Shown piece after piece: positions 9,188 to 20,287 of a stretch of 64,000 nt of DNA. The notes under the pieces are model-generated. The model saw only the letters and a program-made list of their open reading frames with translations. It searched no databases and had not been told where the DNA came from. Source of the stretch: an uncultured Cedecea sp. (GTDB lineage: Bacteria > Pseudomonadota > Gammaproteobacteria > Enterobacterales > Enterobacteriaceae); NCBI RefSeq assembly GCF_947498825.1, contig NZ_CANMLV010000017.1:1-64000 (forward strand), in the 5' to 3' direction. The position numbers were made by a program, and so were the translations under genes. How positions within the stretch are numbered: the stretch's first letter is position 1; every line of letters begins with the position of its first letter.

Positions 9188-10489
9188 TTAATCACCCTTG
9201 TTAAAATCTATCCACCAGCTATCACTGACCGAAGACTGCCCCTCTTTAGTAACAAAAATGCCTATCGCCGCGATCAGTTTGTCCCCGTAAAACAGCAAGG
9301 GTGTGACTTCACGCTGCCAGGGGGGAATATTAAGTTCCTGCCATATTTTTTTCAGCAAACGTCCCCTGTCTCGCCCGGCAATATATTGCAGGCCGCTGGC
9401 TTTAAATCTTACCGTCACGACTTCATCAGCTTTCGGGGTACGCACCGCCATTCCTTTCTGTTGTACCGACAAAATACCGAGTCCGGCAAGCGCTAAAGGT
9501 TCAAAAGGCGCAGGCCATGAATAAATTTTATCGGTGTCGTTTTGCATAACGGGCACCCAGTATAACGCCCCCTGAAAGCGTCGGACTTCATGCTGCCCCA
9601 GCTGTAAACGCGGGCTCGCATCATCCCTGCTCAAGGCGACTTCCTGCCACACACGTTGCAGAGCCAGCCTCGATGGCATCAGAGCCTGATGAAATTTAAA
9701 CCAGCGCCTCAGAATCGCATAACGTCGGACATCGCTCATCTCGCAGAGAGGGGCGATATCTAAGCAACCGCTGTCCGACATTAAATCCGTAAGTTGTTCT
9801 GCCAACAGTTCATCCAACAGTTGCTCCTGCTCGCCACAGAGTTGTGCGCTACGGGTCACACTGCGGGCAAAATGCGGCCAGCGCTGCTGGATAACGGGCA
9901 ATACGTGTAAGCGCAAAAAATTGCGATCGTACTTATCATCTTGGTTACTCTCATCTTCAATCCAGCTTAACTGATACTCAGCAGCCCAGCGTTCAAGCTC
10001 AATGCGGCTCAGGTTAAGTAAGGGACGTAGCAACTGCGTATGGGCAAAATCGAGTCGCTCAGGCATTGCCGCCAGCCCCGCAGGACCACTCCCCCGCTTT
10101 AGTGACAGTAATACTGTTTCGCACTGATCGTCTTGATGTTGCGCCGTCAGGAGAACTTCATCAGGGAGGAGGGCCTGGGTTAATACCTGATAACGGGCCT
10201 GGCGGGCTTCGGCTTCAATTCCCTGTCCACTCGTTGGCAACTGAACATAAGCCACTTCTAAGGCAACACCCCACTGACGACAAAGGGACTGGCAGTGGGT
10301 GACCCAGCTATCGGCTCGCGCACTTAAACCATGATGAACATGCATAGCCCGGATCTGGAGTTCTGGTGCGACAGAGTCACGTAATAGCGTTAACTGGTGT
10401 AACAAGACCGTTGAGTCCAGTCCACCACTAAAGGCCACCAGCAGGCGACGATGTGATTGTAAAAAAATCAGAAGTTGACGGATATCCAT
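9188..10489 (-). CDS. tilS: tRNA(Ile)-lysidine synthetase TilS
   Basis: ATP-dependent enzyme that attaches lysine to C34 of the CAU-anticodon tRNA-Ile, giving lysidine and making it read AUA. The 433-residue product has the N-terminal PP-loop ATPase motif SGGLDS (21-26), a TilS substrate-binding middle domain and the TilS C-terminal domain. Length is normal for enterobacteria. Confidence 0.95.
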   Translation of the reverse strand: MDIRQLLIFLQSHRRLLVAFSGGLDSTVLLHQLTLLRDSVAPELQIRAMHVHHGLSARADSWVTHCQSLCRQWGVALEVAYVQLPTSGQGIEAEARQARYQVLTQALLPDEVLLTAQHQDDQCETVLLSLKRGSGPAGLAAMPERLDFAHTQLLRPLLNLSRIELERWAAEYQLSWIEDESNQDDKYDRNFLRLHVLPVIQQRWPHFARSVTRSAQLCGEQEQLLDELLAEQLTDLMSDSGCLDIAPLCEMSDVRRYAILRRWFKFHQALMPSRLALQRVWQEVALSRDDASPRLQLGQHEVRRFQGALYWVPVMQNDTDKIYSWPAPFEPLALAGLGILSVQQKGMAVRTPKADEVVTVRFKASGLQYIAGRDRGRLLKKIWQELNIPPWQREVTPLLFYGDKLIAAIGIFVTKEGQSSVSDSWWIDFNKGD

Positions 10490-10525
10490 AATTTTATCTA
10501 AAACAACCAGAGTTAATACAAAAGG

Positions 10526-10915
10526 TTACTGTTGATAAAGCTCGAGAGGTAAACCATCAGGATCGGTGAAAAAGGTGAACGGTTTTTCAGTAACCTGATC
10601 GACTCGAACCGCTTCGCACACCACTCCGTGGTGTTCAAGATGTTGTATTGCCTGGTGAATATCATCGACGCTAAAAGCTAAGTGCCGTAATCCACAAGCT
10701 TCAGGATAGCTGGCTCTGGCACGTGGCGAGGGAAAGGAAAAAAGCTCGATAACATACTGACCATTCAGGGCTAAATCGCCTTTCCATGAATCACGTTCCT
10801 CCCGGTACACTTCTGCCAGTAACGTGAAACCTAATATGTCGCAATAGAACTGCTTACTGCGGGCATAATCGGTAGCAATAATCGCAATATGATGTACCTG
10901 CTTTAAACCTAACAT
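10526..10915 (-). CDS. yaeR: VOC-family (glyoxalase-like) protein YaeR
   Basis: 129-residue single-domain member of the vicinal-oxygen-chelate superfamily with two beta-alpha-beta-beta-beta modules. Candidate metal ligands are H9 in HHIAI, E57 in YVIELF, H77 in LRHLAF and E125 in PLELYQ. It resembles E. coli YaeR (GloA2); the physiological substrate is not known. In E. coli ldcC lies between yaeR and accA, but here accA follows directly. Confidence 0.88.
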   Translation of the reverse strand: MLGLKQVHHIAIIATDYARSKQFYCDILGFTLLAEVYREERDSWKGDLALNGQYVIELFSFPSPRARASYPEACGLRHLAFSVDDIHQAIQHLEHHGVVCEAVRVDQVTEKPFTFFTDPDGLPLELYQQ

Positions 10916-10936
10916 AAAAGCCTCTTAAGCCCATCT

Positions 10937-10974
10937 ACAAAAAAAACCCTGCAAGTTGTAGCAACTTACAGGGT
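10937..10974 (-). terminator. Rho-independent terminator of the accA operon
   Basis: On the minus strand ACCCTGTAAGTTG pairs with CAACTTGCAGGGT and is followed by a run of T (A-run on plus at 10937-10946). It lies 33 bases after the accA stop and closes the long minus-strand envelope operon. Confidence 0.85.
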
Positions 10975-11006
10975 GTGATTTAACTGACGCGAAGACTTAG
11001 CGCTGA

Positions 11007-11966
11007 TTACGCGTAACCGTAGTTCATCAAGCGATGATAACGACGGTTTAACAGCTCTTCAGTATCCAGAACATCAAGATCGGCCAGATCGGCCAGCAGC
11101 TGGGTACGTAAAGATGCCGCCATCTGCTCAGGAGAGCGATGCGCACCGCCGGAAGGTTCGGTGATAACCGTGTCAATCAGCTTCAGCTCTTTCAAGCGCG
11201 GGGCAATAATCCCCATCGCTTCAGCAGCCAGTGGAGCTTTATCGGCACTTTTCCACAAAATGGAAGCACAGCCTTCCGGGGAGATAACAGAATAAGTGCT
11301 GTACTGAAGCATATTCACTTTATCACCCACGCCAATTGCCAGCGCGCCACCTGAGCCACCTTCACCAACAACGGTACAGATAATCGGTACTTTCAGGCGT
11401 GACATTTCACGCAGGTTACGGGCAATAGCTTCAGACTGCCCACGTTCTTCGGCTCCCACACCAGGATAGGCGCCGGGAGTATCAATGAAGGTAATAATGG
11501 GCATTTTAAAACGCTCAGCCATTTCCATCAGGCGCAAAGCCTTACGGTAACCTTCTGGCGCAGGCATACCAAAGTTACGGCGAATTTTCTCTTTAGTTTC
11601 ACGCCCTTTTTGATGACCTATGATCATCACTGGACGCCCATCAAGACGCGCCGTTCCACCCACGATGGCTTTGTCATCAGCATAGGCACGATCGCCCGCT
11701 AACTCATCAAAATCATCAAACGCCAGACGAATATAGTCCAGCGTGTAAGGGCGTTGTGGATGTCGTGCCAGCTGAGCAATTTGCCAGGCACCTAAATCTG
11801 CGAAGATTTTACGTGTCAGCTCTGCGCTTTTTTCGCGCAGGCGCTTAACTTCGTCATCCAGATTAATATCCAGTTTTTCATCCTGACGGTTCACAGACAT
11901 CAGGGAATCAATTTTCGCTTCCAGCTCTGCAATCGGCTGTTCGAAATCAAGGAAATTCAGACTCAT
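11007..11966 (-). CDS. accA: Acetyl-CoA carboxylase carboxyltransferase subunit alpha
   Basis: Alpha subunit of the carboxyltransferase that, with AccD, transfers CO2 from biotin to acetyl-CoA, the first step of fatty-acid synthesis. The 319 residues equal the E. coli length. Crotonase-fold landmarks such as [15 protein letters not shown] and the [10 protein letters not shown] oxyanion region are present. It starts 12 bases after dnaE. Confidence 0.97.
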   Translation of the reverse strand: MSLNFLDFEQPIAELEAKIDSLMSVNRQDEKLDINLDDEVKRLREKSAELTRKIFADLGAWQIAQLARHPQRPYTLDYIRLAFDDFDELAGDRAYADDKAIVGGTARLDGRPVMIIGHQKGRETKEKIRRNFGMPAPEGYRKALRLMEMAERFKMPIITFIDTPGAYPGVGAEERGQSEAIARNLREMSRLKVPIICTVVGEGGSGGALAIGVGDKVNMLQYSTYSVISPEGCASILWKSADKAPLAAEAMGIIAPRLKELKLIDTVITEPSGGAHRSPEQMAASLRTQLLADLADLDVLDTEELLNRRYHRLMNYGYA

Positions 11967-11978
11967 AATATTCCTGTT

Positions 11979-14900
11979 TTAGTCAAACTCCAGTTCCACC
12001 TGCTCCGAACCTATCAGGGTCCGCAGATCGTTTAACAAACGATCGTTAGGAGAAACACGCCAGGTTGCGCCAAAACGCAACCGAGTTCGTGCATCCGACC
12101 TCTGATAGTAGAGATGTACCGGAATTGTCCCCGAACGATGGGGTTCCAGAGACTGACGGAGACGGTTTAAAAGCTGGTCATCAATTTGCCTGTCCGTCAG
12201 CGAGATAGCAAGTCCGCGCGCATATTTTTCACGCGCTTCATCGATATCCATCAGCTCTCGGGCCATCATTTTAAGCCCTCCGCTGAAGTCATCGAAGCTG
12301 ACCTGTCCGCTAACGATCAGGATACGGTCTTTTTCCAGCAAATGCTGGTACTTTTCTAGCGCATCTGTAAATAACATCACTTCCAGACGACCCGAACGGT
12401 CATCCAGAGTACAGATACCGATACGATTGCCTCGCTTAGTGACCATAACCCGCGAAGCAATCACCAATCCGGCAGCCGTAGCCACTTTACCACGATCTGT
12501 CGGATGCATCTCTTTTAAGCGCACGCCACCGACGTAGCGCTCAATTTCTTTCAAGTACTGAGTGATAGGATGACCGGTCAGATACAGACCCAGGGTCTCA
12601 CGTTCACCATCCAATACTCGTTGTTCAGGCCAGCTAACAACACTGGCATAGGATTTTTCAACCTGTTCAGGCTCTTCAGCCAGCACCCCAAACATATCAG
12701 CCTGACCAATCGCTTCTGCTTTCGCGTGCTGATCGGCCGCTTTCAGGGCATCGCCCAGCGCATTCATTAATGCGGCACGATGCGGACCTAATCGGTCAAA
12801 AGCACCGGACATAACCAGTTTTTCGAGTACTCGCCGGTTCAGTTTTTTAGTATCAGTTCTGGCGCAGAGATCAAATAACTCGCGGAAATATCCACCTTCG
12901 TTTCTGGCTTCAATAATCGCTTCGATAGGACCTTCACCCACACCTTTAATCGCACCAATGCCGTAGACGATTTCATCATCATCATTGACATGGAAGTGAT
13001 ACAGCCCGGAGTTAATATCCGGTGGCAGTATCTTCAGCCCCATACGCCAGCATTCATCGACCAACCCGACAATTTTATCAGTATTGTCCATATCAGCCGT
13101 CATTACCGCAGCCATAAACTCAGCCGGATAGTGCGCTTTCAGCCACAGGGTCTGATAAGAAACCAGTGCATAGGCTGCTGAGTGCGATTTGTTAAATCCA
13201 TAGCCAGCAAATTTTTCCACCAGATCAAAGATATGCATGGCCAACTCGCCATCCACACCATTATTTTTGGCCCCATCTTCAAAACTCGAGCGCTGTTTCG
13301 CCATTTCCTCGGGTTTCTTTTTACCCATGGCCCGGCGCAGCATATCAGCCCCACCCAGAGTATAACCTGACAGCACCTGGGCTATCTGCATTACCTGTTC
13401 TTGATAGAGTATAATGCCATACGTCGGCTCCAGTACCGGCTTCAGGCTTTCATGCTGCCACTGAATATCAGGATAGGAAATCGCTTCACGTCCGTGCTTA
13501 CGGTCAATAAAGTTATCCACCATACCCGACTGTAATGGACCAGGACGGAACAATGCTACCAAGGCTATCATATCTTCAAAACAGTCTGGCTGTAGACGTT
13601 TGATCAAATCTTTCATGCCGCGAGATTCAAGCTGGAAAACAGCTGTCGTCTCTGAACGCTGTAGCATATCGAAGCTTTTTTTGTCGAACAACGGGATCGC
13701 CGCAATATCTAATGGCTCTTCACCCTTCTTCTTACGCTTGGCATTGATCATTTCCAATGCCCAGTTGATGATAGTGAGCGTACGCAGACCCAGGAAGTCA
13801 AATTTAACTAAGCCCGCGTACTCCACATCATTCTTATCAAATTGAGTAACCGGATGCTGCCCCTGCTCGTCACAATATAAGGGAGCAAAGTCAGTAATTT
13901 TAGTCGGTGCTATAACAACCCCACCGGCATGTTTACCGGCATTTCGCGTCACGCCTTCAAGCTTACGCGCCATATCGATCAGCGCTTTGACTTCCTCATC
14001 TGCTTCGTAGATCTCGGGCAGTTGTGGTTCGGCTTCAAAGGCCTTCGCCAGCGTCATGCCCGGATCCGGCGGGATCAGTTTTGAGATCCGGTCGACAAAC
14101 CCGTAGGGGTGCCCTAATACACGCCCAACGTCGCGAATAACCGCCTTGGCAGCCATAGTACCAAAGGTGATTATCTGAGATACCGCTTCGCGCCCGTACA
14201 TTTCTGCCACGTGGTCGATAACCAAATCGCGTTTTTCCATACAGAAATCGATGTCAAAGTCAGGCATCGATACGCGTTCTGGATTAAGAAAACGTTCAAA
14301 CAGGAGATCAAATTCAAGCGGGTCGAGATCGGTAATACTTAATGCATAAGCGACCAGTGAACCGGCACCAGAACCACGCCCTGGTCCTACAGGAACCCCG
14401 TTATCCTTAGACCACTGAATAAACTCCATGACTATCAGAAAGTAGCCCGGGAAGCCCATCTGGTTAATCACCTTGAGTTCAATATCCAGGCGCTCATCAT
14501 ATTCGCCGCGTTTCTCAGCGCGAACCTCAGGGTCCGGGAATAAGAACTCAAGACGTGCTTCCAGACCTTCCTTAGATTTCAGTACCAAGAAGTCTTCGGT
14601 GGTCATCTCTCCGGTCGGGAACTGAGGCAAGAAGTATTCACCAAGCCGGACAGTGGTATTACAACGTTTGGCTATTTCAACGGTATTGTCCAGCGCTTCC
14701 GGAATATCTGAGAAAAGCTCACACATTTCCTCTTCACTACGCATATATTGCTGTGAACTATAGTTGCGCGGACGTTTAGGATCATCAAGCGTGAAGCCAT
14801 CATGAATCGCAACGCGAATTTCATGGGCATCAAAATCTTCGGCATTAATGAAGCGAACATCATTGGTCGCCACAACGGGTAAATCGTGAGTCTGCGCGAA

Positions 14901-15461
14901 GGCAACCGCTTCATGGATATAGCGCTCTTCGTCCGGTCGACCCGTACGAATTAATTCCAGATAAAAACGATCGGCAAAATAGTGCTGATAGAATTCCAGG
15001 CACTGCTCTGCCAAAGTCTGATTACCGCGCAATAGCATTTTACCAATATCGCCCAGTCGACCACCGGAGAGCAGAATCAGACCTTCGTTAAGTTCCGCCA
15101 GCCATTCGTTGTCAATATAAGGACCCGCAGCACCGTAGCCACGCTGATAAGCACGGGATATCAACAAAGTCAGGTTGTGATAACCCGTATTATTCGCGGC
15201 CAGCACCGTCAAATGGCTAAATTCATCACCCAGCAGAGGATTGGCAACATTAAAATCAGCGCCGATAATCGGCTTCATTCCAGCCCCATGCGCCGAGCCA
15301 TAAAATTTCACCAAACCACACAGGTTGGTGAAATCCGTAATTGCCAGCGCAGGCAGATTTAATGCCGCATTTTTTTTGACCAATGGCCCGACTTTCGCCA
15401 GGCCATCAATCATAGAATAATCACTGTGCACCCGAAGGTGAATGAAACGAGGTTCAGCCAT
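11979..15461 (-). CDS. dnaE: DNA polymerase III alpha subunit
   Basis: Catalytic subunit of the replicative polymerase. The 1160-residue product has an N-terminal PHP domain ([12 protein letters not shown]), the C-family polymerase core with the catalytic aspartates in PDFDIDF, a helix-hairpin-helix region, an internal clamp-binding motif QADMFGVL (about residue 920), an OB fold and the C-terminal tau-binding part. It is cotranscribed with rnhB and accA, as in E. coli. Confidence 0.98.
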   Translation of the reverse strand: MAEPRFIHLRVHSDYSMIDGLAKVGPLVKKNAALNLPALAITDFTNLCGLVKFYGSAHGAGMKPIIGADFNVANPLLGDEFSHLTVLAANNTGYHNLTLLISRAYQRGYGAAGPYIDNEWLAELNEGLILLSGGRLGDIGKMLLRGNQTLAEQCLEFYQHYFADRFYLELIRTGRPDEERYIHEAVAFAQTHDLPVVATNDVRFINAEDFDAHEIRVAIHDGFTLDDPKRPRNYSSQQYMRSEEEMCELFSDIPEALDNTVEIAKRCNTTVRLGEYFLPQFPTGEMTTEDFLVLKSKEGLEARLEFLFPDPEVRAEKRGEYDERLDIELKVINQMGFPGYFLIVMEFIQWSKDNGVPVGPGRGSGAGSLVAYALSITDLDPLEFDLLFERFLNPERVSMPDFDIDFCMEKRDLVIDHVAEMYGREAVSQIITFGTMAAKAVIRDVGRVLGHPYGFVDRISKLIPPDPGMTLAKAFEAEPQLPEIYEADEEVKALIDMARKLEGVTRNAGKHAGGVVIAPTKITDFAPLYCDEQGQHPVTQFDKNDVEYAGLVKFDFLGLRTLTIINWALEMINAKRKKKGEEPLDIAAIPLFDKKSFDMLQRSETTAVFQLESRGMKDLIKRLQPDCFEDMIALVALFRPGPLQSGMVDNFIDRKHGREAISYPDIQWQHESLKPVLEPTYGIILYQEQVMQIAQVLSGYTLGGADMLRRAMGKKKPEEMAKQRSSFEDGAKNNGVDGELAMHIFDLVEKFAGYGFNKSHSAAYALVSYQTLWLKAHYPAEFMAAVMTADMDNTDKIVGLVDECWRMGLKILPPDINSGLYHFHVNDDDEIVYGIGAIKGVGEGPIEAIIEARNEGGYFRELFDLCARTDTKKLNRRVLEKLVMSGAFDRLGPHRAALMNALGDALKAADQHAKAEAIGQADMFGVLAEEPEQVEKSYASVVSWPEQRVLDGERETLGLYLTGHPITQYLKEIERYVGGVRLKEMHPTDRGKVATAAGLVIASRVMVTKRGNRIGICTLDDRSGRLEVMLFTDALEKYQHLLEKDRILIVSGQVSFDDFSGGLKMMARELMDIDEAREKYARGLAISLTDRQIDDQLLNRLRQSLEPHRSGTIPVHLYYQRSDARTRLRFGATWRVSPNDRLLNDLRTLIGSEQVELEFD

Positions 15462-15496
15462 CTTTCATCCATTAATTCTGCTCTGGTTCCCGTCGT

Positions 15497-16093
15497 TCAG
15501 GAGAGCAGCCCAAGTGAGCGTTTGACAGGAGCAAAGCTACGGCGATGATGCTCAGTTGCACCATGTTCAGCCAGCCTCTCCAAGTGAAGAGCGGTTGGAT
15601 ACCCTTTGTGTTGGGCAAAACCATATTGCGGGAAACGCGTATCCAGTTCAACCATCTCGCGATCGCGGGTCACTTTAGCCAGTATTGATGCCGCGCTGAT
15701 CTCAGCGACCCGGCTATCACCTTTGACCACAGCCATTGAGGGCACAGGCAATGACGGGCAGCGATTTCCGTCAATAAGAACATATTCCGGTACAACACTC
15801 AGCCCGGCAACAGCACGTTGCATTGCCAGCATGGTGGCGTGCAGAATATTAAGCTGGTCAATCTCTTGCGGCTCTGCCCTTCCAAGATTCCAGCTTAACG
15901 CTTTTTCGACTATTTCGTCGAACAGTGCAAGGCGACGTTTTTCCGAGAGTGCTTTTGAGTCAGCAAGCCCTTTAATCGGTCTTGCTGGGTCAAGAATAAC
16001 GGCGGCCGTTACCACAGCCCCGACCAGAGGCCCACGGCCGACTTCATCGACGCCAGCAACCAAATGTGAATGCGGATAGATAAACTCAATCAT
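15497..16093 (-). CDS. rnhB: Ribonuclease HII
   Basis: Cleaves RNA in RNA-DNA hybrids and removes single misincorporated ribonucleotides. The 198-residue product has the [12 protein letters not shown] motif with the first two acidic ligands (about D16, E17), the DGN segment, and the later aspartates. The start overlaps the lpxB stop by 4 bases. Confidence 0.96.
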   Translation of the reverse strand: MIEFIYPHSHLVAGVDEVGRGPLVGAVVTAAVILDPARPIKGLADSKALSEKRRLALFDEIVEKALSWNLGRAEPQEIDQLNILHATMLAMQRAVAGLSVVPEYVLIDGNRCPSLPVPSMAVVKGDSRVAEISAASILAKVTRDREMVELDTRFPQYGFAQHKGYPTALHLERLAEHGATEHHRRSFAPVKRSLGLLS

Positions 16094-17238
16094 TGCGCCA
16101 ACTCCAGTACTGCCGCTGCTGCTTGCTCATCGGCATTACAACGAATCAGCTGATGCAAACGAAGAAACTCTTCATGCATTTGATGACTTTCAGCACTCTC
16201 TTCAAGCAAAGGCATCAAAGCCGTTGCCAGAGCTATGGGCTCGCATTCGTCTTGCAATAATTCGGTAACCAGTCCCTTTCCTGCCAGTAAATTAGGCAGT
16301 GAAACATAGTCCGTTTTAACCAAGCGTTTTGCCAGCCAGAAAGTGAAAGGTTTCATGCGATAGCCCACAACCATCGGACATTTTGCTAACATACATTCCA
16401 GAGCCGCAGTACCTGAAGCCAGTAAAGCCGCATCGCTGGCAATCATCACTTCACGTGCCTTGCCATCCAACAGATGAACGTCAAGTTCCGGGGCAATCTC
16501 AGCTTTAATTCTTTCGAACTGTTCCCGCCGTTTGGTGTTCACCAGCGGCACCAAAACCTGAAGTGCTGGCCAGCGTTTACGCAATAACTGAGCCGTACGC
16601 AGAAAGTCTGCGCTGAGCATCTCAACTTCAGCGTTGCGACTTCCAGGTAACAACGCAAGACATTTTGCCTGTGGATCGATACCCAGTGCATGTCTGGCGG
16701 CCTGTTTATCCGGCGACAATGGGATAGCATCTGCCATCGTGTGGCCGATAAACCGGCAAGGAACATTAAATTTATCGTAAAACGCTTTTTCAAAAGGTAA
16801 GAAGGCCAGCACCAAATCGGTTGCTTTGCCAATTTTGAAAACCCGTTTTTGTCGCCAAGCCCATACCGAGGGACTCACGTAGTGGATAGTTTTGATACCG
16901 CGCGCTTTGAGATTACCTTCAAGCGTGATATTAAAGTCAGGCGCATCGATCCCAACAAAAACATCTGGCTGTAATGCGGTAAACCGTTTGGTCAAATCGG
17001 CACGAATATGCAGCAGACGACGCAGGCGAGAAAATACCTCAACAATGCCCATCACCGCCAGCTCTTCCATTTCATACCAGGCTTCGCAGCCTTCGGCCTG
17101 CATCAAGGGACCCGCGACGCCAACAAAACGTGCATCCGGAACTTGCGCTTTTATTGCACGAATCAGCCCGGCCCCAAGAATATCGCCGGAGGTTTCTCCG
17201 GCGACCAGGGCAATAGTAAGGGGACGCCCAGCCTTCAT
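16090..17238 (-). CDS. lpxB: Lipid-A-disaccharide synthase
   Basis: GT19 glycosyltransferase joining UDP-diacylglucosamine and lipid X to form the beta-1,6 disaccharide of lipid A at the inner-membrane surface. The 382-residue product has the N-terminal GETSGD motif and the SPSVWAWR segment typical of LpxB. It begins immediately after the lpxA stop and overlaps rnhB. Confidence 0.97.
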   Translation of the reverse strand: MKAGRPLTIALVAGETSGDILGAGLIRAIKAQVPDARFVGVAGPLMQAEGCEAWYEMEELAVMGIVEVFSRLRRLLHIRADLTKRFTALQPDVFVGIDAPDFNITLEGNLKARGIKTIHYVSPSVWAWRQKRVFKIGKATDLVLAFLPFEKAFYDKFNVPCRFIGHTMADAIPLSPDKQAARHALGIDPQAKCLALLPGSRNAEVEMLSADFLRTAQLLRKRWPALQVLVPLVNTKRREQFERIKAEIAPELDVHLLDGKAREVMIASDAALLASGTAALECMLAKCPMVVGYRMKPFTFWLAKRLVKTDYVSLPNLLAGKGLVTELLQDECEPIALATALMPLLEESAESHQMHEEFLRLHQLIRCNADEQAAAAVLELAQ

Positions 17239-18027
17239 TTAGCGAATAACGCCACGCGTTGAACGCGCAAAGAATTCAATAAAGGCATTCACCTCTGGGT
17301 GTTGCTCTGCAATTTCAGCAATTTCCGGCTTAGCTTCTTCCAGTGTTTTACCGCTACGGTAAAGCGCTTTGTAAGCATGACGGATGGCGTTAATCGCCTC
17401 TTTACTGAAACCACGACGCTTCAACCCTTCAATGTTCACTCCAAAGGGCGTAGCATGGTTACCCTGAGCGATAACATAAGGTGGTACGTCCTGGGCCACA
17501 CCCGAACAGCCACCGACCATGACATGCGCACCAATAATACAGAATTGATGTACTGCGGTCATACCACCAATGATGGCGAAATCATCGACAGAAACATGTC
17601 CCGCAAGGGTGGCATTATTCGCAAGGATACAGCGATTCCCAACCGTACAATCATGCGCAACGTGTGCGTTGATCATCAGCAGATTATCGCTACCTACCTT
17701 CGTTAATCCCCCCCCCTGAGTCGTACCACGATGAATCGTCACGCTTTCACGAATACGGTTACGGTCACCAATTTCAACACGCGTAGGCTCACCCGCGTAT
17801 TTCAGATCCTGGTTAACTTCACCGATAGAGGTGAACTGGTAAATCTCATTATCGCGGCCAATTTTAGTATGGCCGTTGATAACCACATGAGATTTCAGTA
17901 CTGACCCTTCACCAATTTCGACATCAGAACCGACAATGCAAAATGGACCAATGTGAACATTAGCACCAATAATGGCACCTTCTTCAACAATGGCGGATGG
18001 ATGTATAAAGGCAGATTTATCAATCAC
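17239..18027 (-). CDS. lpxA: UDP-N-acetylglucosamine acyltransferase
   Basis: First enzyme of lipid A synthesis, transferring R-3-hydroxymyristate from ACP to UDP-GlcNAc. It is 262 residues, with left-handed beta-helix hexapeptide repeats in the N-terminal two thirds, catalytic H125 in NAHVAHDC and a C-terminal helical part. The GGG triplet at residues 105-107 is encoded by nine consecutive G (17708-17716), a slippage-prone tract in an essential gene. Confidence 0.97.
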   Translation of the reverse strand: MIDKSAFIHPSAIVEEGAIIGANVHIGPFCIVGSDVEIGEGSVLKSHVVINGHTKIGRDNEIYQFTSIGEVNQDLKYAGEPTRVEIGDRNRIRESVTIHRGTTQGGGLTKVGSDNLLMINAHVAHDCTVGNRCILANNATLAGHVSVDDFAIIGGMTAVHQFCIIGAHVMVGGCSGVAQDVPPYVIAQGNHATPFGVNIEGLKRRGFSKEAINAIRHAYKALYRSGKTLEEAKPEIAEIAEQHPEVNAFIEFFARSTRGVIR

Positions 18028-18030
18028 GAA

Positions 18031-18486
18031 TTAAGTCTCCCGGCTACGAGCACACATCATAGTTGCTTCACAGACAATTTTACCGTCTACTGTTGCAACA
18101 CCTTTGAAACGCGTCAAACCACGACGGGTTTTCTCAAAGGTCACTTCCATAATCATTTGGTCACCAGGCACAACCGGACGTTTAAAACGCGCATCATTGA
18201 TACCCGCGAAGTAGTACAGCTCGCCTGGTTCCAGTTTACCTACGCTTTTAAATGCAAGAATACCGGTGGCCTGCGCCATGGCTTCTAAAATCAGTACGCC
18301 CGGGAAAATCGGTTTACCCGGAAAATGCCCCTGGAAAAAGGGTTCATTAACAGAAACATTTTTTACTGCCCGCAGAAAATGGCCTTCTTCAAACTCCAAA
18401 ACACGATCCACCAGTAGGAACGGGTAACGGTGCGGGAGTAACTCTAAAATCTCTTCAATATGCAGAGTATGAGTGTCAGTTGTCAA
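18031..18486 (-). CDS. fabZ: 3-hydroxyacyl-ACP dehydratase FabZ
   Basis: Hot-dog-fold dehydratase of fatty-acid elongation, 151 residues. The active-site His lies in [11 protein letters not shown] and the Glu in LEAMAQA. The start is taken as TTG 18486, which follows AGGAAGAG and gives the E. coli N-terminus (T-T-D-T-H-T-L); E. coli fabZ also uses TTG. The frame is open upstream to 18570 but that part is not family sequence and includes an intergenic hairpin. Confidence 0.95.
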   Translation of the reverse strand: MTTDTHTLHIEEILELLPHRYPFLLVDRVLEFEEGHFLRAVKNVSVNEPFFQGHFPGKPIFPGVLILEAMAQATGILAFKSVGKLEPGELYYFAGINDARFKRPVVPGDQMIMEVTFEKTRRGLTRFKGVATVDGKIVCEATMMCARSRET

Positions 18487-18527
18487 AATACTCTTCCTGT
18501 CTAAATATGCTAAATGGCAGTAATAAC

Positions 18528-18563
18528 GCGGCCTGCGACTATACAGAGAAAGCCGCAGGCCGC
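18528..18563. other. Strong stem-loop in the lpxD-fabZ gap
   Basis: A perfect 10-bp inverted repeat, GCGGCCTGCG (18528-18537) and CGCAGGCCGC (18554-18563), with a 16-base loop. It lies in the 148-base gap between lpxD and fabZ. No T-run follows on the minus strand, so RNA processing or stability is as likely as attenuation. Confidence 0.6.
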
Positions 18564-18634
18564 AAATCAATTGACGCTATATCCTGAACGTTAACCTTAC
18601 GAGCTAACGCCGGTATACACGGCAAAACTGGTGC

Positions 18635-19660
18635 TCAATCTTGTTGATTGACCTTACGTTCGATGGCTTTTAAGCGTTTGCTTATGTCATCAATATTCAT
18701 CACCAATGCCGCGGTTTTACGCCACACTTTATTGGGTTGCAATGGAATGCCAGAAGAGTATACACCAGGTTCGGTAATTGGGCGCATAACCATTCCCATA
18801 CCGGTGATATTCACCTTGTCACAGATTTCCATATGACCATTAATCACACTGGCGCCACCTATCATGCAGTAGCGGCCAATTTTCAGGCTACCGGCCATAA
18901 TAACACCGCCTGCAACCGCCGTATTGTCACCAATCACAACGTTGTGGGCTATCTGGCACTGGTTATCAATAATAACACCATTACCAATTATCGTGTCATC
19001 CAGTGCACCGCGATCGATGGTGGTACAAGCACCGATTTCAACCTTATTGCCGATAATAACCCTACCCAGTTGCGGTATCTTGATCCAATTGCCGCGGTCA
19101 TTAGCATAGCCAAAACCATCAGCACCGATTACCGTTCCGGACTGAACCAGACAATCTGAACCGATTTCAATCTCATGATAAATTGAGACGTTAGCCCATA
19201 AACGACTGCCAGAACCAATTTTCGTCTTTTTACCGATAAAACAACCCGCCCCAATCACGACATTATCACCCAGTTCTACACCTGATTCGATAACGGCATT
19301 GGCACCAATTGAGACGTTTTTACCAAGCACTGCACTGGCATCAATCACCGCACTGGGTGCGATATTACTGGCCGGTTGAGGCGTGGTATCAAGAATTTGA
19401 GCCATTCGTGCATAAGTAAGATAAGGATTCTTAACAACTAATGCAGCGCTTTTGGCATAAGGCAGGTCTGCTTCGCTCATCACAACAACAGAAGCCTGAC
19501 AAGTTGCCAGCTGCTCACGGTAACGTGGATTAACAATAAACGTTACCTGGCCGGCTTGGGCCGTTTGCATAGATGCGACGCCGGTGATGACGATATCGCC
19601 ATCACCGTGCAATTCCGCATCCAACTGCTGAGCTAAATCAGCCAGTCGAATCGAAACCAT
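18635..19660 (-). CDS. lpxD: UDP-3-O-(3-hydroxymyristoyl)glucosamine N-acyltransferase
   Basis: Third step of lipid A synthesis, N-acylating the glucosamine. The 341-residue product has an N-terminal uridine-binding domain (about 1-100), a left-handed beta-helix of hexapeptide repeats with the catalytic His in QIAHNVVIG, and a C-terminal helix. It starts 3 bases after the skp stop. Confidence 0.97.
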   Translation of the reverse strand: MVSIRLADLAQQLDAELHGDGDIVITGVASMQTAQAGQVTFIVNPRYREQLATCQASVVVMSEADLPYAKSAALVVKNPYLTYARMAQILDTTPQPASNIAPSAVIDASAVLGKNVSIGANAVIESGVELGDNVVIGAGCFIGKKTKIGSGSRLWANVSIYHEIEIGSDCLVQSGTVIGADGFGYANDRGNWIKIPQLGRVIIGNKVEIGACTTIDRGALDDTIIGNGVIIDNQCQIAHNVVIGDNTAVAGGVIMAGSLKIGRYCMIGGASVINGHMEICDKVNITGMGMVMRPITEPGVYSSGIPLQPNKVWRKTAALVMNIDDISKRLKAIERKVNQQD

Positions 19661-19663
19661 GGC

Positions 19664-20164
19664 TTATTTAACCTGTTTCAGTACGTCTGATGTAATATCT
19701 GTTACGTTTTTACCAGTATAAGCGACAGTACTGGAGTCCAGTACCACATCATAACGCTTGTCGTCTGCGACTTTCTTCACTGCGGCCTGGATACGCGTGA
19801 CCAGTTTTCCACGTTCTTCGTTAGAACGACGGTTACGGTCTTGCTCAAACGCCTGGGCTTTGCTGGCGAAAGTTTCACGCTCAGTCATCACCTGTTTTTC
19901 CAGTTTAGTACGCTCTGCGGCTTTCATGGTAGAACCATCGCGTTGCAGACGTTGCATCTTAGTTTGCAGATTGGTTTCCAAACTTTGCAGTTCAGATGCA
20001 CGACCTTTAAACTCATTTTCCAGTGTACTGGAAACACCTGAGTTCTGTGCAACCTGCTGGAATAAACTTCCCATATTAACGACTGCAATGTCAGAAGCTG
20101 CCTGAACGCTGGCAGAAGTAACTAAAGCAATTCCAAGACCTGCGGCAACTAACCACTTTTTCAA
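19664..20164 (-). CDS. skp: Periplasmic chaperone Skp (OmpH)
   Basis: Trimeric jellyfish-shaped chaperone that carries unfolded outer-membrane proteins to the BAM complex. TTG 20164 is chosen as start: AAGGAG lies just upstream and it yields a clean signal peptide ([10 protein letters not shown]...SVQAA) and 166 residues. An ATG 39 bases upstream would spoil the signal peptide. The central part is long charged coiled coil (about 45-130). It lies between bamA and lpxD, as in E. coli. Confidence 0.93.
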   Translation of the reverse strand: MKKWLVAAGLGIALVTSASVQAASDIAVVNMGSLFQQVAQNSGVSSTLENEFKGRASELQSLETNLQTKMQRLQRDGSTMKAAERTKLEKQVMTERETFASKAQAFEQDRNRRSNEERGKLVTRIQAAVKKVADDKRYDVVLDSSTVAYTGKNVTDITSDVLKQVK

Positions 20165-20217
20165 AATGAACTCCTTACCATACCAATTTGTGTCCGAAAA
20201 CACGTCTTTTTTGATTC

Positions 20218-20241
20218 CCCGCCAGCCTTAAGGCTGGTGGG
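20218..20241. other. Perfect palindrome between bamA and skp
   Basis: CCCGCCAGCCTT pairs with AAGGCTGGTGGG (one G-T mismatch in the DNA arms) to give a 12-base stem with almost no loop. It lies in the 123-base bamA-skp gap. There is no T-run in the direction of transcription, so a role in partial termination or mRNA stability is only a guess. Confidence 0.5.
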
Positions 20242-20287
20242 TTCACTCTGTTACTGCATGTCACATTCCAGGTTGCACTAATACAAA

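Noticed and set aside
18487-18570. Longer FabZ N-terminus from an ATG at 18570
   Set aside because: The added residues are not family sequence and cover an intergenic stem-loop; TTG 18486 has a good ribosome-binding site and the known N-terminus.
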